The notes: generated by a model not told the origin, from the sequence alone. Shown: positions 26,262 to 35,258, counted from the stretch's first letter. The stretch is DNA of 64,000 nt from Microvirga ossetica (GCF_002741015.1 NZ_CP016616.1:5606501-5670500), one strand, 5' to 3'. A program made the numbers and translations.

Positions 26262-27277
26262 CAGACCGAATGGCTGAAATCCGTGCCTACAACACCCGCC
26301 AGGGCCACATTCTAGCCGGACGGGCGATCCCGTCTGCCGACGAACTGCTGCGCCTCATGCCCTTCTTTGAGGACAGCATCCGTGAGGACGTCCTTGAGTG
26401 GGTCAAGGGCGAGATCGCCCGCCTTGAGCGGCTCAACCCACCTGAGCGCCGGGCGCTCCTCCCATTTCAGGGGCTGCTCAACAACTTGGAAGACTCCGAT
26501 GTTGTCGGTGCAAAGCTGGCCCAGCGCATTGACATGCTGATGCTCGCACTGGCCGAAGAAGATCGTGAGGGGCGGCTGCGGTGCACGGTCTACCAGGCAG
26601 CCCTCGGGCAGCGTGCGAGTATGATCACGCTCGCATGCAATGCGGCAACAGCCCTCGCAGCGTCCGCCGAGACGTCACCAGAGCCGACACTGGTGGATCT
26701 CACGCTCGCTTGGGCAGCGCTCGGCTGGCTCGCCGCGCTAGCCACCGATGACGCATTCGTGCCGCTGTCAGACCATCCTCGGCCGGAGCGTTTTGAGTCA
26801 TCCGTCGACACTGCCCTGTGGCACGGCCGGGCGATCGTAAGGTTCCTGAGCGGAGAAGCGCCACCGAAGGTGCTGCTGCGGCAGAGGTACCGCGATAATG
26901 CAACTCAGCATTGTGATGCCGCCGAGCGCAAGCAGTGGCTGATCCGACAGGCTGGCGGCGTGTTGGAAGAGGATTTCGTGGCTGACTGGCTCGGCATGAG
27001 CCTTCCAGAGTTGCGGCGGTATACGGAAGGGGGCGACCTGATCGCCGTCGACATGGACGGCCGTGCGGTCTACCCGGCGTTTCAGTTGAAGAACCCGACG
27101 ACAGTCTTGGACGTGCGCAAGATCCTCTCCGTCATGCCGATCAGGTCTTCCTGGATGCGACTGGAATGGTTCCTGACACCAGCCAGCGTGCTGGGCGGAG
27201 ACACCCCTTGGCAAGCCCTGCGTGCGGGGTGGCGGGAGGCTGTTCTTGATCTCGCGAGGAGCCATGGTGCGGAATGA
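26258..27277 (+). CDS. Shared-domain protein fused to a MbcA/ParS-like domain
   Basis: A 339-residue protein, last of the operon. Residues about 15-200 are the shared domain (IPSADELLRLMPFFEDSIRE, then GRLRCTVYQAALGQ and AWAALGWLAALA). The C-terminal 115 residues read EEDFVADWLGMSLPELRRYT, AVYPAFQLKN, then RLEWFLTPASVLGGDTPWQA and LRAG. This is the layout of DUF2384/MbcA-ParS toxin-binding antitoxin-like proteins, with a preceding helix-turn-helix-like part. No RES toxin follows. The fusion suggests the domain recognises a partner or DNA within this system. ATG 26258 overlaps the upstream stop. Confidence 0.7.
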   Translation: MTDRMAEIRAYNTRQGHILAGRAIPSADELLRLMPFFEDSIREDVLEWVKGEIARLERLNPPERRALLPFQGLLNNLEDSDVVGAKLAQRIDMLMLALAEEDREGRLRCTVYQAALGQRASMITLACNAATALAASAETSPEPTLVDLTLAWAALGWLAALATDDAFVPLSDHPRPERFESSVDTALWHGRAIVRFLSGEAPPKVLLRQRYRDNATQHCDAAERKQWLIRQAGGVLEEDFVADWLGMSLPELRRYTEGGDLIAVDMDGRAVYPAFQLKNPTTVLDVRKILSVMPIRSSWMRLEWFLTPASVLGGDTPWQALRAGWREAVLDLARSHGAE

Positions 27278-27456
27278 TGGCGCCTTAGGACCGTGCCGCT
27301 TCCTTGGTCCCGTGGTAGATGATCCATCACGGGAAGATCTGGATTTTGTACAGGGTTTTGCACAGGTGGGTCCGACTGCCCGGAGGTGTATCCTGCCTCG
27401 GGACTCGGGCTCACCGGAACCGCCGCAGGCACCGGGTCGCCGGAGGAAGTCTCGCC

Positions 27457-27630
27457 ATGACGCGCATCCTGATCGCCGACGATCACGACGTGGTCCGCTC
27501 CGGCGTCCGGGCCATCCTGGAGGGACATGAGGGCTGGGAGGTGGTCGGCGAGGCCCGGGACGGCAAGGAAGCCATCGACCGGGCCCTGGCCACCCCGCCC
27601 GACGTCGTGGTCCTCGACTATGCCTTGCCG
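27457..27630 (+). pseudogene. Response regulator (NarL/LuxR type), 3'-truncated
   Basis: Starts MTRILIADDHDVVRSGVRAI with a good Shine-Dalgarno (GGAGGAAG) and keeps the receiver domain to the phospho-acceptor region (PDVVVLDYALP). After residue 58 the sequence stops resembling a receiver and enters the antisense of another gene. The rest of the receiver and the whole DNA-binding domain are missing. Such genes are usually chromosomal in this order, so this may be a transported or rearranged fragment. Confidence 0.75.
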
Positions 27631-27972
27631 GAGTTTGGCGATAGCTTGCTCACCCCAAAGCTCCACCGCCTTGCGAGCCAAATCGGTTCCCAAACCATTC
27701 CGATTTAAGAATGCGATTGCTTCGGTGATCGCCTTCTGGTTTCCCCATGCATCGTGGACGATCTCAGCCTGTGATTGAGGCAATACTTCCGAAAGACGGT
27801 CGACTCGGCCCTCGTCGAGAATTCCATAGATATCTTCGCCGAACGTCTCCCACATTCTCCGTGCCGTTACTGGTCCGCTACCTGCAAATTCAGGACGCCC
27901 TGCGAGAACCCGAACGATGTGGCGGCCGTTTGAATGTCCTAGGCCAGGCAGGCGATCGAAGTCGACGCTCAT
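27625..27972 (-). pseudogene. RecD2-like helicase, N-terminal fragment
   Basis: Starts at ATG 27972 (MSVDFDRLPGLGHSNGRHIV) and contains the helix-hairpin-helix region typical of RecD2-type proteins: GPVTARRMWETFGEDIYGIL, AWGNQKAITEAIAFL and ARKAVELWGEQAIAKL. After about 115 residues it hits the junction with the response-regulator fragment. The helicase core is absent from the window. It is oriented toward that fragment, so one rearrangement removed the 3' ends of both. Confidence 0.65.
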
Positions 27973-28038
27973 GGGATGACCCTCCGACCTGATCCTGTCA
28001 TATGATCTACGACCGACTCGTACCGCATATGCGTCGCC

Positions 28039-28365
28039 TCAATTCTTGGTTCTCGCTTCGGGCGGCAGCCAAGCGCTGCTCAAGGCGCATAATCGTAGAG
28101 TTGTCGCCGCTATCACGGGGCGCAGGTGCCTCAACCTCGGGATATCGATTCCAATTTCTTGTACGGCAGCAGCAAGTGTCCGAGTCAAGCGCGGGTTCGG
28201 TTGGAAGACTTCCCAATCGAATCCACAGGCTCTGGCGATGGCTGTCTTGTTTACATTGCCACGTCGTACCAAAAGCGGGAGCCTCGCCGTTCGCAGAGGA
28301 TCAATGAACTCAACCAACTTGGCATGATTGTCTTCACTCACTTCAAGGAATGACTTCTGCGTCAT
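28039..28365 (-). CDS. Small fifth protein of the recombinase cassette
   Basis: A 108-residue protein whose ATG overlaps the preceding stop (TGATG), so it belongs to the recombinase operon. It reads MTQKSFLEVSEDNHAKLVEF, then RRGNVNKTAIARACGFDWEV, which looks like a helix-turn-helix. It may help DNA recognition by the recombinases (inference). No family name recognised. Confidence 0.6.
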   Translation of the reverse strand: MTQKSFLEVSEDNHAKLVEFIDPLRTARLPLLVRRGNVNKTAIARACGFDWEVFQPNPRLTRTLAAAVQEIGIDIPRLRHLRPVIAATTLRLCALSSAWLPPEARTKN

Positions 28366-28799
28366 CAGCGGTTATCTGAACGATCGATAGGTCGAAGGGG
28401 GGTATCGAGAAACTTCTCGTCGAGGTTCCGCGAACTGGCGTTGACTGCCCAGCGGACGAACTTCTCCAATAATAAATCGCGGATAGCTTCCAACTCCGCA
28501 ACTTTCCGCTCAAGCCTTCGGATCTTCGTTTGCGTCCGACTCAGAGGCTTGTCGTCTCCGGACAGGATCGGTGCCTTATTGTAATTCTCATAAGCTGCCT
28601 TGATCTCGGTATAATTGTCCAACGCCTGCCGCGTATATCGCCCACCGATCTCACGGTCGACGACATCGCATAGGGCTTCCCATGTCAGTCGTCCCTTCCA
28701 GCCATCAATTATGGCGACAATGCCCACAATGCGGTCCTGCGTCATGCGTGGTGCGCGGGGCCGCCGATTCCGTTGCTTGGTACGAACTTTCTTAGGCAT
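28365..28799 (-). CDS. TnpC-like DNA-binding/coiled-coil protein of the recombinase cassette
   Basis: A 144-residue basic protein. The N-terminus is rich in Lys/Arg (MPKKVRTKQRNRRPRAPRM). The middle (LTWEALCDVVDREIGGRYTR) suggests a DNA-binding helix-turn-helix, and the end (KIRRLERKVAELEAIRDLLL) is a coiled coil. This resembles the small third protein (TnpC) of Tn554-type elements. ATG 28799 overlaps the upstream recombinase stop by 8 bases; a longer start inside that gene is less likely. Confidence 0.6.
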   Translation of the reverse strand: MPKKVRTKQRNRRPRAPRMTQDRIVGIVAIIDGWKGRLTWEALCDVVDREIGGRYTRQALDNYTEIKAAYENYNKAPILSGDDKPLSRTQTKIRRLERKVAELEAIRDLLLEKFVRWAVNASSRNLDEKFLDTPLRPIDRSDNR

Positions 28800-30846
28800 C
28801 GGATCCAGGCAATCCATCAGGTGCCTCGCTGCGGTGATTATGTAGTAGCACTGCACCTGTCACCGCTTCATGATCACGCATAGCTTGCTCAATCAACGAG
28901 TACTGACCGGACCGGGACAATCGGATCAGTGTCCCATCGGGCACTGAGGGATTCAGCAGAATCGCAAGCAATTGCTCCAAACGGTCAATGGTCCCACGGT
29001 GAGCTCGTACCCACTCTTCAGCACCAAAATACTCCTTCGCCATAGCAGCCTCAGCTTCAGCAAGGCTTCGACGGGCACTTTCCAGAGCGAGGCTCACCCT
29101 CTTTGTATGCTGAGGGTCATGTCCTTTTACACACACATGTTTGGTGCAGTGTAAGCACTCCATAAACATGCTACAGGGTGAGGATGCGAAATCATGCTCA
29201 CAGAAGCCGATTTCGGTCGCATGTCCATGAGTTGCGCGCTTCTGTCCATCCTCCCTAGATACGGGCGGGTTAACTCTGATCCTCTGGCCTCGGACATTAG
29301 CTAGTTCCTTTTCCCGCCGCCGCCCTTGCTCTAATCTTTCTTCCGGCGTCCGGTGATCGTAGACGGTGTTCTGTCGAACATCGGCGCGCCCGCTCCATGC
29401 TGCTATTTCCGCCTCCGATAGGCCACCTCGTTGAGCAAGCGTGTTGAGATAATGCCGCAGTTGGTGGGTTTTCAACGTGATTGGATCATCGGGATTTGAC
29501 AGGCCGAGACGCGCGAAGATCCCGTCAGCCGTATGAAATTGCTTCATGATATTGTCATAGGACACAGCATCGAACATACAGCGCCATCGAGCCTGTCTCC
29601 GAGACCCGAACTCACGACGCCTCACAATCATCAACGCTTCGCTGTAACGGAGCCCAGTCGCTTTATCCATCAGTGGAAATCCCCGCGGCAGCAGAGAAAG
29701 AATAGCCGTCTCGATGTCAGCGAACTTAAATCCGCGGGAAGTTCGTCCGTTAGCACCTCGGACGAGTGCCGTTGCGCGAATGCCCTGCCGCTGGGCCCAC
29801 AACTGGCCCTCTTTCGGTCTGGTGAAGCCAATGATCTGCTCAATGTCGGCTCCGGTAAGTATTTTCCCGCGCAGTCCGGCACAGTCTTCAGGCAGATAAA
29901 GTTGATCAGGATACCTCTCGTACCAACCGGCGATTCGTCGGGCCTCGTCCGTCTGATCTCTCAAACGGCATATAGCCTCCTTTGCTACATCCGCCATAAC
30001 GGCGGGAATGCCCTTGATGAAGTCTGGATAGCCTTTTGATCCCGCCCAACGTAGCATATATCCCTGCTCACCTTCTGAAAGCGGCTGTACCTCGCAATCC
30101 GCTGCAAGCGCGAAAATTTCGTTTACACGACTGGGCGCACAGGAGAGCAGCGCCATCACGGACGTGGAAATGATATCTTGAGGGGATTTGGCGAGTTGGA
30201 AGGCCGTCGGTAGTGCGCGGAGGGCCCGATCGGAGGGGAGTTTCTTTTCGCGTATAGCCTTTGCCGCCTCGCCAAGTCTCCGCTTCTTCGCAACCTGCCA
30301 TTTAAGGCCATGTTTCCAATCAACTGGTGCATTGGCGGCAAGATGCTTCTCGTGAAGAAAGGTCGAAAGGTATCTGAGATGCAGCCCGACACGCGGTCCA
30401 TAATCCCCGGGAACCCGAGTATCGGCAAGATCGACAGCTTGGTCGAGCAATTGAGCATTGATGGCGCCGAGATCTGGTTTCAATCCGCTCTTTAGGAAGG
30501 CCCAATACAATTCCCGCATTGCTCTAATCTCCATTAACGGCGGAGACGTTGGTGCCTTTATGCCCACGTAGTAACGGATGTAAGCCTTGACCTGCGATGC
30601 GAACGGTTCCTTCACAGGAGAGCCAGGAAGCGTTTTTTGCTTCCGCGCTTCCTCGACAAAATTGAGAAGCATCCGTCCTTTGAAGCCTCTCTTGAAATAA
30701 AACTTGGTTACATCCCAAGTCGGCGCGTCGAAGTCAAGATCAGAGCCGTATACATCGAGGTCATGGCGGCACATGCGAACAAACGCTTCCATATTCGCCG
30801 CGGCGGTTAGAGTTGCTTTTGGTATGAACGGGATTAATTCAGCCAA
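28792..30846 (-). CDS. Tyrosine recombinase 3 of a multi-recombinase cassette
   Basis: About 684 residues from a TTG that overlaps the upstream stop by 8 bases; the longer open frame upstream is a shadow. The catalytic domain shows TLKTHQLRHYLNTLAQRGG, AAWSGRADVRQ and the Tyr nucleophile in NTVYDHRT. The C-terminus has a cysteine/histidine cluster (GFCEHDFASSPCSMFMEC, then CTKHVCVKG) that probably binds zinc. Such long third recombinases occur in Tn554-like and related trio elements. It acts on the island ends with the other two recombinases (inference). Confidence 0.75.
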   Translation of the reverse strand: MAELIPFIPKATLTAAANMEAFVRMCRHDLDVYGSDLDFDAPTWDVTKFYFKRGFKGRMLLNFVEEARKQKTLPGSPVKEPFASQVKAYIRYYVGIKAPTSPPLMEIRAMRELYWAFLKSGLKPDLGAINAQLLDQAVDLADTRVPGDYGPRVGLHLRYLSTFLHEKHLAANAPVDWKHGLKWQVAKKRRLGEAAKAIREKKLPSDRALRALPTAFQLAKSPQDIISTSVMALLSCAPSRVNEIFALAADCEVQPLSEGEQGYMLRWAGSKGYPDFIKGIPAVMADVAKEAICRLRDQTDEARRIAGWYERYPDQLYLPEDCAGLRGKILTGADIEQIIGFTRPKEGQLWAQRQGIRATALVRGANGRTSRGFKFADIETAILSLLPRGFPLMDKATGLRYSEALMIVRRREFGSRRQARWRCMFDAVSYDNIMKQFHTADGIFARLGLSNPDDPITLKTHQLRHYLNTLAQRGGLSEAEIAAWSGRADVRQNTVYDHRTPEERLEQGRRREKELANVRGQRIRVNPPVSREDGQKRATHGHATEIGFCEHDFASSPCSMFMECLHCTKHVCVKGHDPQHTKRVSLALESARRSLAEAEAAMAKEYFGAEEWVRAHRGTIDRLEQLLAILLNPSVPDGTLIRLSRSGQYSLIEQAMRDHEAVTGAVLLHNHRSEAPDGLPGSDA

Positions 30847-32392
30847 CGGATTGCTCCTGGAATGGTAAGCCTTTGGCGAGACATTGTCGTACGACCTCTG
30901 CACAGGCCACGATCGTATCATCGAGAGTTGCAGCGACGATCGGAGAGCCATCCTCAGCCATCCTCCGTCGTCGAGCGAGCAGGCCCTCAAGGATGGCCTC
31001 GTGGGGACCGTCGAGCCAGGGATGGAATAGTCGGCAAGTATAACAGGCAACTGGTTTACCGAGGCCGCAGAAGCCGTGCTTTCCGCATCCGCCTATGTCT
31101 ACTGGTCCTTCGCCTTCATGTGAGGCGCCGAACACGTGGTGTTGGATTTCTTGATTCGAATCGTTGCCGCGGGTTGCCAATTTCCCGGCGAAGCGTTGAG
31201 CCATCGGCGCGAGCAACATGGCCAATTTCCTGTCGATGCTTTGAAGTAAGTCGACGCAATACTCGATGTAGCTCTTGGCTGCGTTTAAGGACGAGTGGTC
31301 GAGAATGGCAGCGATCTCCTCAAAGGAACGACCTGCTTGTGCGGCTCTCGTACCTGTGGTCCTACGGGCTCGCGTTGCATGAACGTTGATGGGCTCGCCT
31401 GTTCTCTCGGACTTCACTCCTAGCCCTTCCATTACGTATACGATCCGCTGACTGATGGTAGCGCTAGTCGGTTGTGCCAGCACAGTACCATCGCCGATGA
31501 ACGTGCTTGCAGCATGGGATGCGGGGAACATAGGCGCCTGCTCCGGGTCACTCATTCCGCAAGCATAAGCTTTCACACGCACGAGCCGCACTTGGGCTTC
31601 GAGTATGATGCCTACGTCTTCAATCAGTGGGCGCTCGGTAAACAATTTGCGATATCCAGCACCGCGTTGCTTTGCGCGAGGTATGGCAATGACATAGCTC
31701 TTCCCGGAAGCCGTGCTGCTTATTTTCAGGTCGCAGATCCGCAAACTCGCAAGCTGGATCGGACGGGCTCCAATGGCGCCGGAAAGGAGACATAGGCTGT
31801 AATTATCTAAGGAGATTGTGCCTTCAGCAAAGCCCTGATGTAGAGCCTTGTACAAGCCATCATACTCAAGGTTTGAATACGCTCCGTTGACCGGACACTT
31901 CAATCGAAGCGCCCGCCTTCTCGGCTTGACGTGTCTCGGCATTTCATTCGCTGTGATCAGAGCATCCCGCGAGATTCCTGGAATTCCAAGCCTTGCCCAT
32001 GCTCGCACGGCATCGTTTGCGTCGGTCGAACAGTGAAGATGTGTCTGTTCTAGTGATGCTCGATAATTGACTAGATGGATGCCTCTAATCGACTTAGCAT
32101 CCTTATCTGTGTCAACGAGGATCTTCAAAATATGTCGAAGGTACCGATAAGAGGCAGCAGCAGTACCGGGACTTGCGCTGCGAAGCCTTGACATGATGAA
32201 TCTCTTGAAGGAGCGCTTGAGACCCTCGTCTATCGGCAGGTCACCGTAATGAAAGTGCAGCCGTCCCGTGTCAGTAACGACTTCCCAGTCGTCTTCGCGA
32301 GGATTGAACGTGTATCCATCGCGCGTTTCAGCATGTTCGGGAAGTTCGTAATCTGCGTTGCGAGGGTTCGCGCTTGGGATTCTAGCTCGCAC
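30839..32392 (-). CDS. Tyrosine recombinase 2 of the cassette
   Basis: A 517-residue integrase. The Arg of box I is in GARPIQLASLR. The box II pattern is NVHATRARRTTGTRAAQAG, followed by LDHSSLNAAKSYIEY with the probable nucleophile Tyr. A cysteine/histidine group near the C-terminus (GGCGKHGFCGLGKPVACYTC) suggests zinc binding. GTG 32392 overlaps the first recombinase stop by 11 bases. Confidence 0.8.
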   Translation of the reverse strand: MRARIPSANPRNADYELPEHAETRDGYTFNPREDDWEVVTDTGRLHFHYGDLPIDEGLKRSFKRFIMSRLRSASPGTAAASYRYLRHILKILVDTDKDAKSIRGIHLVNYRASLEQTHLHCSTDANDAVRAWARLGIPGISRDALITANEMPRHVKPRRRALRLKCPVNGAYSNLEYDGLYKALHQGFAEGTISLDNYSLCLLSGAIGARPIQLASLRICDLKISSTASGKSYVIAIPRAKQRGAGYRKLFTERPLIEDVGIILEAQVRLVRVKAYACGMSDPEQAPMFPASHAASTFIGDGTVLAQPTSATISQRIVYVMEGLGVKSERTGEPINVHATRARRTTGTRAAQAGRSFEEIAAILDHSSLNAAKSYIEYCVDLLQSIDRKLAMLLAPMAQRFAGKLATRGNDSNQEIQHHVFGASHEGEGPVDIGGCGKHGFCGLGKPVACYTCRLFHPWLDGPHEAILEGLLARRRRMAEDGSPIVAATLDDTIVACAEVVRQCLAKGLPFQEQSVG

Positions 32393-33785
32393 TGTTCATC
32401 TCCGACAGGTATGAGCGCTCTTGGGCGAGGTCGCGGGTGGACAGCTCGATATCTTGCATTAGCTTATGGATCCTCGAGCCATGCATCATGAGACGATGCT
32501 GCATATTTCTGACGTGCTCATCAGCTTTGGCTTTCGTCTTGCGCCTAAGATAGCTTGCTGCCATTCTTGAGCCTGGGACCCAGCCCATCAACCAGCATCT
32601 CTCTCGAGCTTCTTCTTCGCGGTTAAGCCCGATCGCATCGGCATAGGACGAGAAGTCCTCATTCCATTGATGTCTCAGTACATGTGCAGTGACGGGACCG
32701 ACGCTGGGGTGCTTGAGCCGCAAGGTTGCGAACATTTCCGTGATCGCACTGTCCGAAAGTGGCTTGCCGTCCTGAGAAACGAAAAGAAAGTCGTGTTTCC
32801 TGGCCGCCTCGATCTTGTTACGGGCCTTTAGGTATTGTTCACCGAGATCAGCTAGGACCTCGTCAAGAGGTGCAAGGCGCTCCAGCGTCTTTGCGTTGGG
32901 TTCTCGCAGCCGGGGATCTGACCGATCATCGTGTCGTCGTTTGATCTCAAGGTAAGCTTTCTGTTGATTGAAATCACGCACGCGTAGACCGAGAAGTTCT
33001 CCTATGCGCATACCGGTTCCATGGAGCCAACGCACGATTACCCAATTTCGCAAGCGCACGAAAAGAACCTGCCAGGGATTTTCCAGAGCTTGGGGGTCGG
33101 TTACAACCAGTAGCCAGGCAAGTTGCTCCGTGTTCAAGCTCGTGCGGTCGTCTTCAACAGGAGTTGGTGCTCGTTCTCTGATGTATTCGATTGTTTCGAC
33201 AAGGGCCAATCCGTATTCATGTGCTCGGAGGAAAGTATCATCGACTCCCCTCGCATTGCTCATGAGGCGCGACTTTTGCCGAGCGCCAAGCCATCTCATA
33301 TACTCGGTCCCGTAATAAATTCGTATTACAACCGTGATTGGATTCAAGACCCGCACTTTGGTGGCGCGGGGTAGCTTACGCTTAATGCTTACCAAGTAGT
33401 GGTTTACTCTCCTCTCCCGCGGCGCTTTGGGTGCTGCGTGGGATGGTGAAACTGCTCGGTCGCGTAGGGATTCTAGGGGTTTGAAAGCATCGGCTATAAG
33501 AGCGTCGAGCTCGCCCAAGTCGAAGAAAGCACCGTCGTTGATCCGTTGGGTAAGGTCGATGCCATGTCGCCAACAGAATAGGTGAATGAACATCGCGCCG
33601 CGAAGCGCTTGCTCCATCGTTCCGGCGCTCGCTTGACGATACTTGGTGGCGGACCAGACCGTTGGATCGAACAGTGGGAGCCCGGTTCCATCTCGCAAAA
33701 TTGGACACCGTTCGCCATCCGAGAGAATGGTAGTCCTCACTCTCAGGCCTGAAATGGCGATGGATGCTTGCTTGGCCTTAACCAT
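32382..33785 (-). CDS. Tyrosine recombinase 1 of the cassette
   Basis: A 467-residue integrase and first gene of the operon, start ATG 33785. Box I Arg is in GTGMRIGELLGLRVRD, box II in AHVLRHQWNEDFS, and the nucleophile Tyr in SRMAASYLRRK. In place of the usual His of box III there is Trp (MGWVPGS), a variation tolerated in several recombinases. Three overlapping recombinase genes in tandem recall Tn554/RIT and Gamma-Mobile-Trio elements. It lies about 480 bases from the dinB breakpoint, so the cassette sits at the island edge. Confidence 0.8.
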   Translation of the reverse strand: MVKAKQASIAISGLRVRTTILSDGERCPILRDGTGLPLFDPTVWSATKYRQASAGTMEQALRGAMFIHLFCWRHGIDLTQRINDGAFFDLGELDALIADAFKPLESLRDRAVSPSHAAPKAPRERRVNHYLVSIKRKLPRATKVRVLNPITVVIRIYYGTEYMRWLGARQKSRLMSNARGVDDTFLRAHEYGLALVETIEYIRERAPTPVEDDRTSLNTEQLAWLLVVTDPQALENPWQVLFVRLRNWVIVRWLHGTGMRIGELLGLRVRDFNQQKAYLEIKRRHDDRSDPRLREPNAKTLERLAPLDEVLADLGEQYLKARNKIEAARKHDFLFVSQDGKPLSDSAITEMFATLRLKHPSVGPVTAHVLRHQWNEDFSSYADAIGLNREEEARERCWLMGWVPGSRMAASYLRRKTKAKADEHVRNMQHRLMMHGSRIHKLMQDIELSTRDLAQERSYLSEMNSAS

Positions 33786-34304
33786 GTCTCCGAAGCTGCA
33801 ACTCTAGTGCAGCGGAGGTCAATACTACTGATTTGCAACCGCCTTAAGTTGGGGAGTTTAACGAGTTTTGCAGCTCGGGCTTATTGTGCCGAGGGCTGAC
33901 CCTTCCTACCTTAACGGTTGGCCACATAGAGTTTCATTTTACTCAACGACTGGTTTTCGACGTCGCTATATCAACCTAAAGGTGATGCGAATCACTTGTT
34001 GGCGTATTTTGGATTGCCCTTTGGGACCCACCAGCCAATCGGACAGTGGATTGGCCCTTTAACGCATCATGACCGAGGTTATTTCGTTCCTATTGCAATG
34101 TAGTATCTTTCGGCCTGGCGGCTCCACACGAATGAAACCCGATTTCATTCTCATGTTAAAATGGTGTGTTCGCAGGTGCTGTTTGAAGCGGGACTGTGAG
34201 CCAGAACCCGATATGGGTTCTTTGTCGGCGCTGTAAACAACGGAAAAGCCATGTCCGCACAAAGACATGCTGCTACACATTTACAAAAATGGGGGAGGTG
34301 GGCC
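33786..34304. other. Island end region, no gene
   Basis: AT-richer sequence between the recombinase operon and the broken dinB, probably including the operon promoter and the recombination end. A 7-bp inverted repeat (GCCAATC 34034-34040 and GATTGGC 34049-34055) is the only clear structure. No coding frame is supported. Confidence 0.5.
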
Positions 34305-34856
34305 TAAGAACTTGTTGTAGGACAGCCCGACCGAGATGCTGATGCCGATCTCTTTCTCCACCTTGTGGGCGAAGCGGGCAAGGGTGAGGGCCGGGCTGCC
34401 GTGATGCAGCCGTTCCGTGCCGGTGAGGTCGAGGAAGGCCTCGTCGATGGAGACCGGCTCAACCAGGGGCGTCAGCTCCCGCATGAGCTGGCGCACCTCG
34501 CGGCCCGCCTTGCTATATTTCTCCCCGTTCGGCTTGATTACCGTGGCGTGGGGGCAGAGCTTCAGCGCCTGGAACATCGGCATGGCGGAGCGCACGCCGT
34601 AGGTGCGCGCCACGTAGCAGGCGGTCGATACGACCCCGCGCTTGCGGCCGCCGATGATCACCGGCTTGTCGGCGAGGCTCGGGTCGTCCCGCTTCTCCAC
34701 CGCCGCGAAGAACGCATCGCAATCCACATGGGCGATGGCGAGGCTGTCGCGCTCCTTGTGCCTGAGCAGGCGAGGGGAGCCGCAGGTCGGGCACCGTTCC
34801 GCCAGGGGGCTGGCGGCGGGGGTCAGGCAGTCGCGGCAGAAGGGCGCTTCGCTCAT
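34305..34856 (-). pseudogene. dinB: DNA polymerase IV (dinB), truncated by the island
   Basis: Begins [10 protein letters not shown] with a zinc-ribbon pair (CRDCL and CPTCG), as in alphaproteobacterial DinB. The Y-family active site is intact: [15 protein letters not shown] and [11 protein letters not shown]. The frame keeps family similarity to [11 protein letters not shown], then changes to unrelated residues and stops at 34281. About 60 percent of the protein (rest of palm, thumb, little finger) is missing, so translesion activity should be lost. It follows the DUF3572 gene on the same strand. The break marks the right end of the genomic island. Confidence 0.9.
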
Positions 34857-34868
34857 GGGAGGCCGGGG

Positions 34869-35159
34869 CTATTCGAACTCGGACGGCGAAAGGGTCCAAT
34901 GGGCCTGCATGATGTGCTCCGGCTTGGTGTTCAAGTCCTTCGCCAGGGCAATCAGGAGCGGCTCGTCGGAAACCACGTAGTCGAGAATTCCAGCGAGGAA
35001 GCCGGGCGAGGTCGCGGCGGAGCGAATCGTGTCCGGGCGGAGACCGGAGACCGCGAGAAAGCGGCCGAGGCGCTCTTCGTCGCTCGTGATGAAGGAAAAT
35101 GCCCCCACTGCGACATTTTCGGCCTCCTCACGGGTAACTCTTTTTAAGGGAGTGTTCAT
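34869..35159 (-). CDS. DUF3572 family protein
   Basis: A 96-residue protein beginning MNTPLKRVTREEAENVAVGA, with the family core DEERLGRFLAVSGLRPDTIR and the tail AKDLNTKPEHIMQAHWTLSP. Rhizobiales genomes commonly carry this gene between dinB and divK, the arrangement seen here. Function unknown. It ends 12 bases before dinB and is probably co-transcribed with it. ATG 35159 was chosen because the upstream extension matches nothing. Confidence 0.85.
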   Translation of the reverse strand: MNTPLKRVTREEAENVAVGAFSFITSDEERLGRFLAVSGLRPDTIRSAATSPGFLAGILDYVVSDEPLLIALAKDLNTKPEHIMQAHWTLSPSEFE

Positions 35160-35258
35160 GCTGACAATTTGCATTTCATCAATAGGTTTGGACCTAACTA
35201 TACCATCAGACGAAATTGAGGGCCGGTGAAGTCGGTTTTGGCCCCGGGGATCGTGCCC

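Noticed and set aside
34059..34280. 73-residue frame between the recombinases and dinB
   Set aside because: No Shine-Dalgarno or recognisable motif; AT-rich end region of the island.
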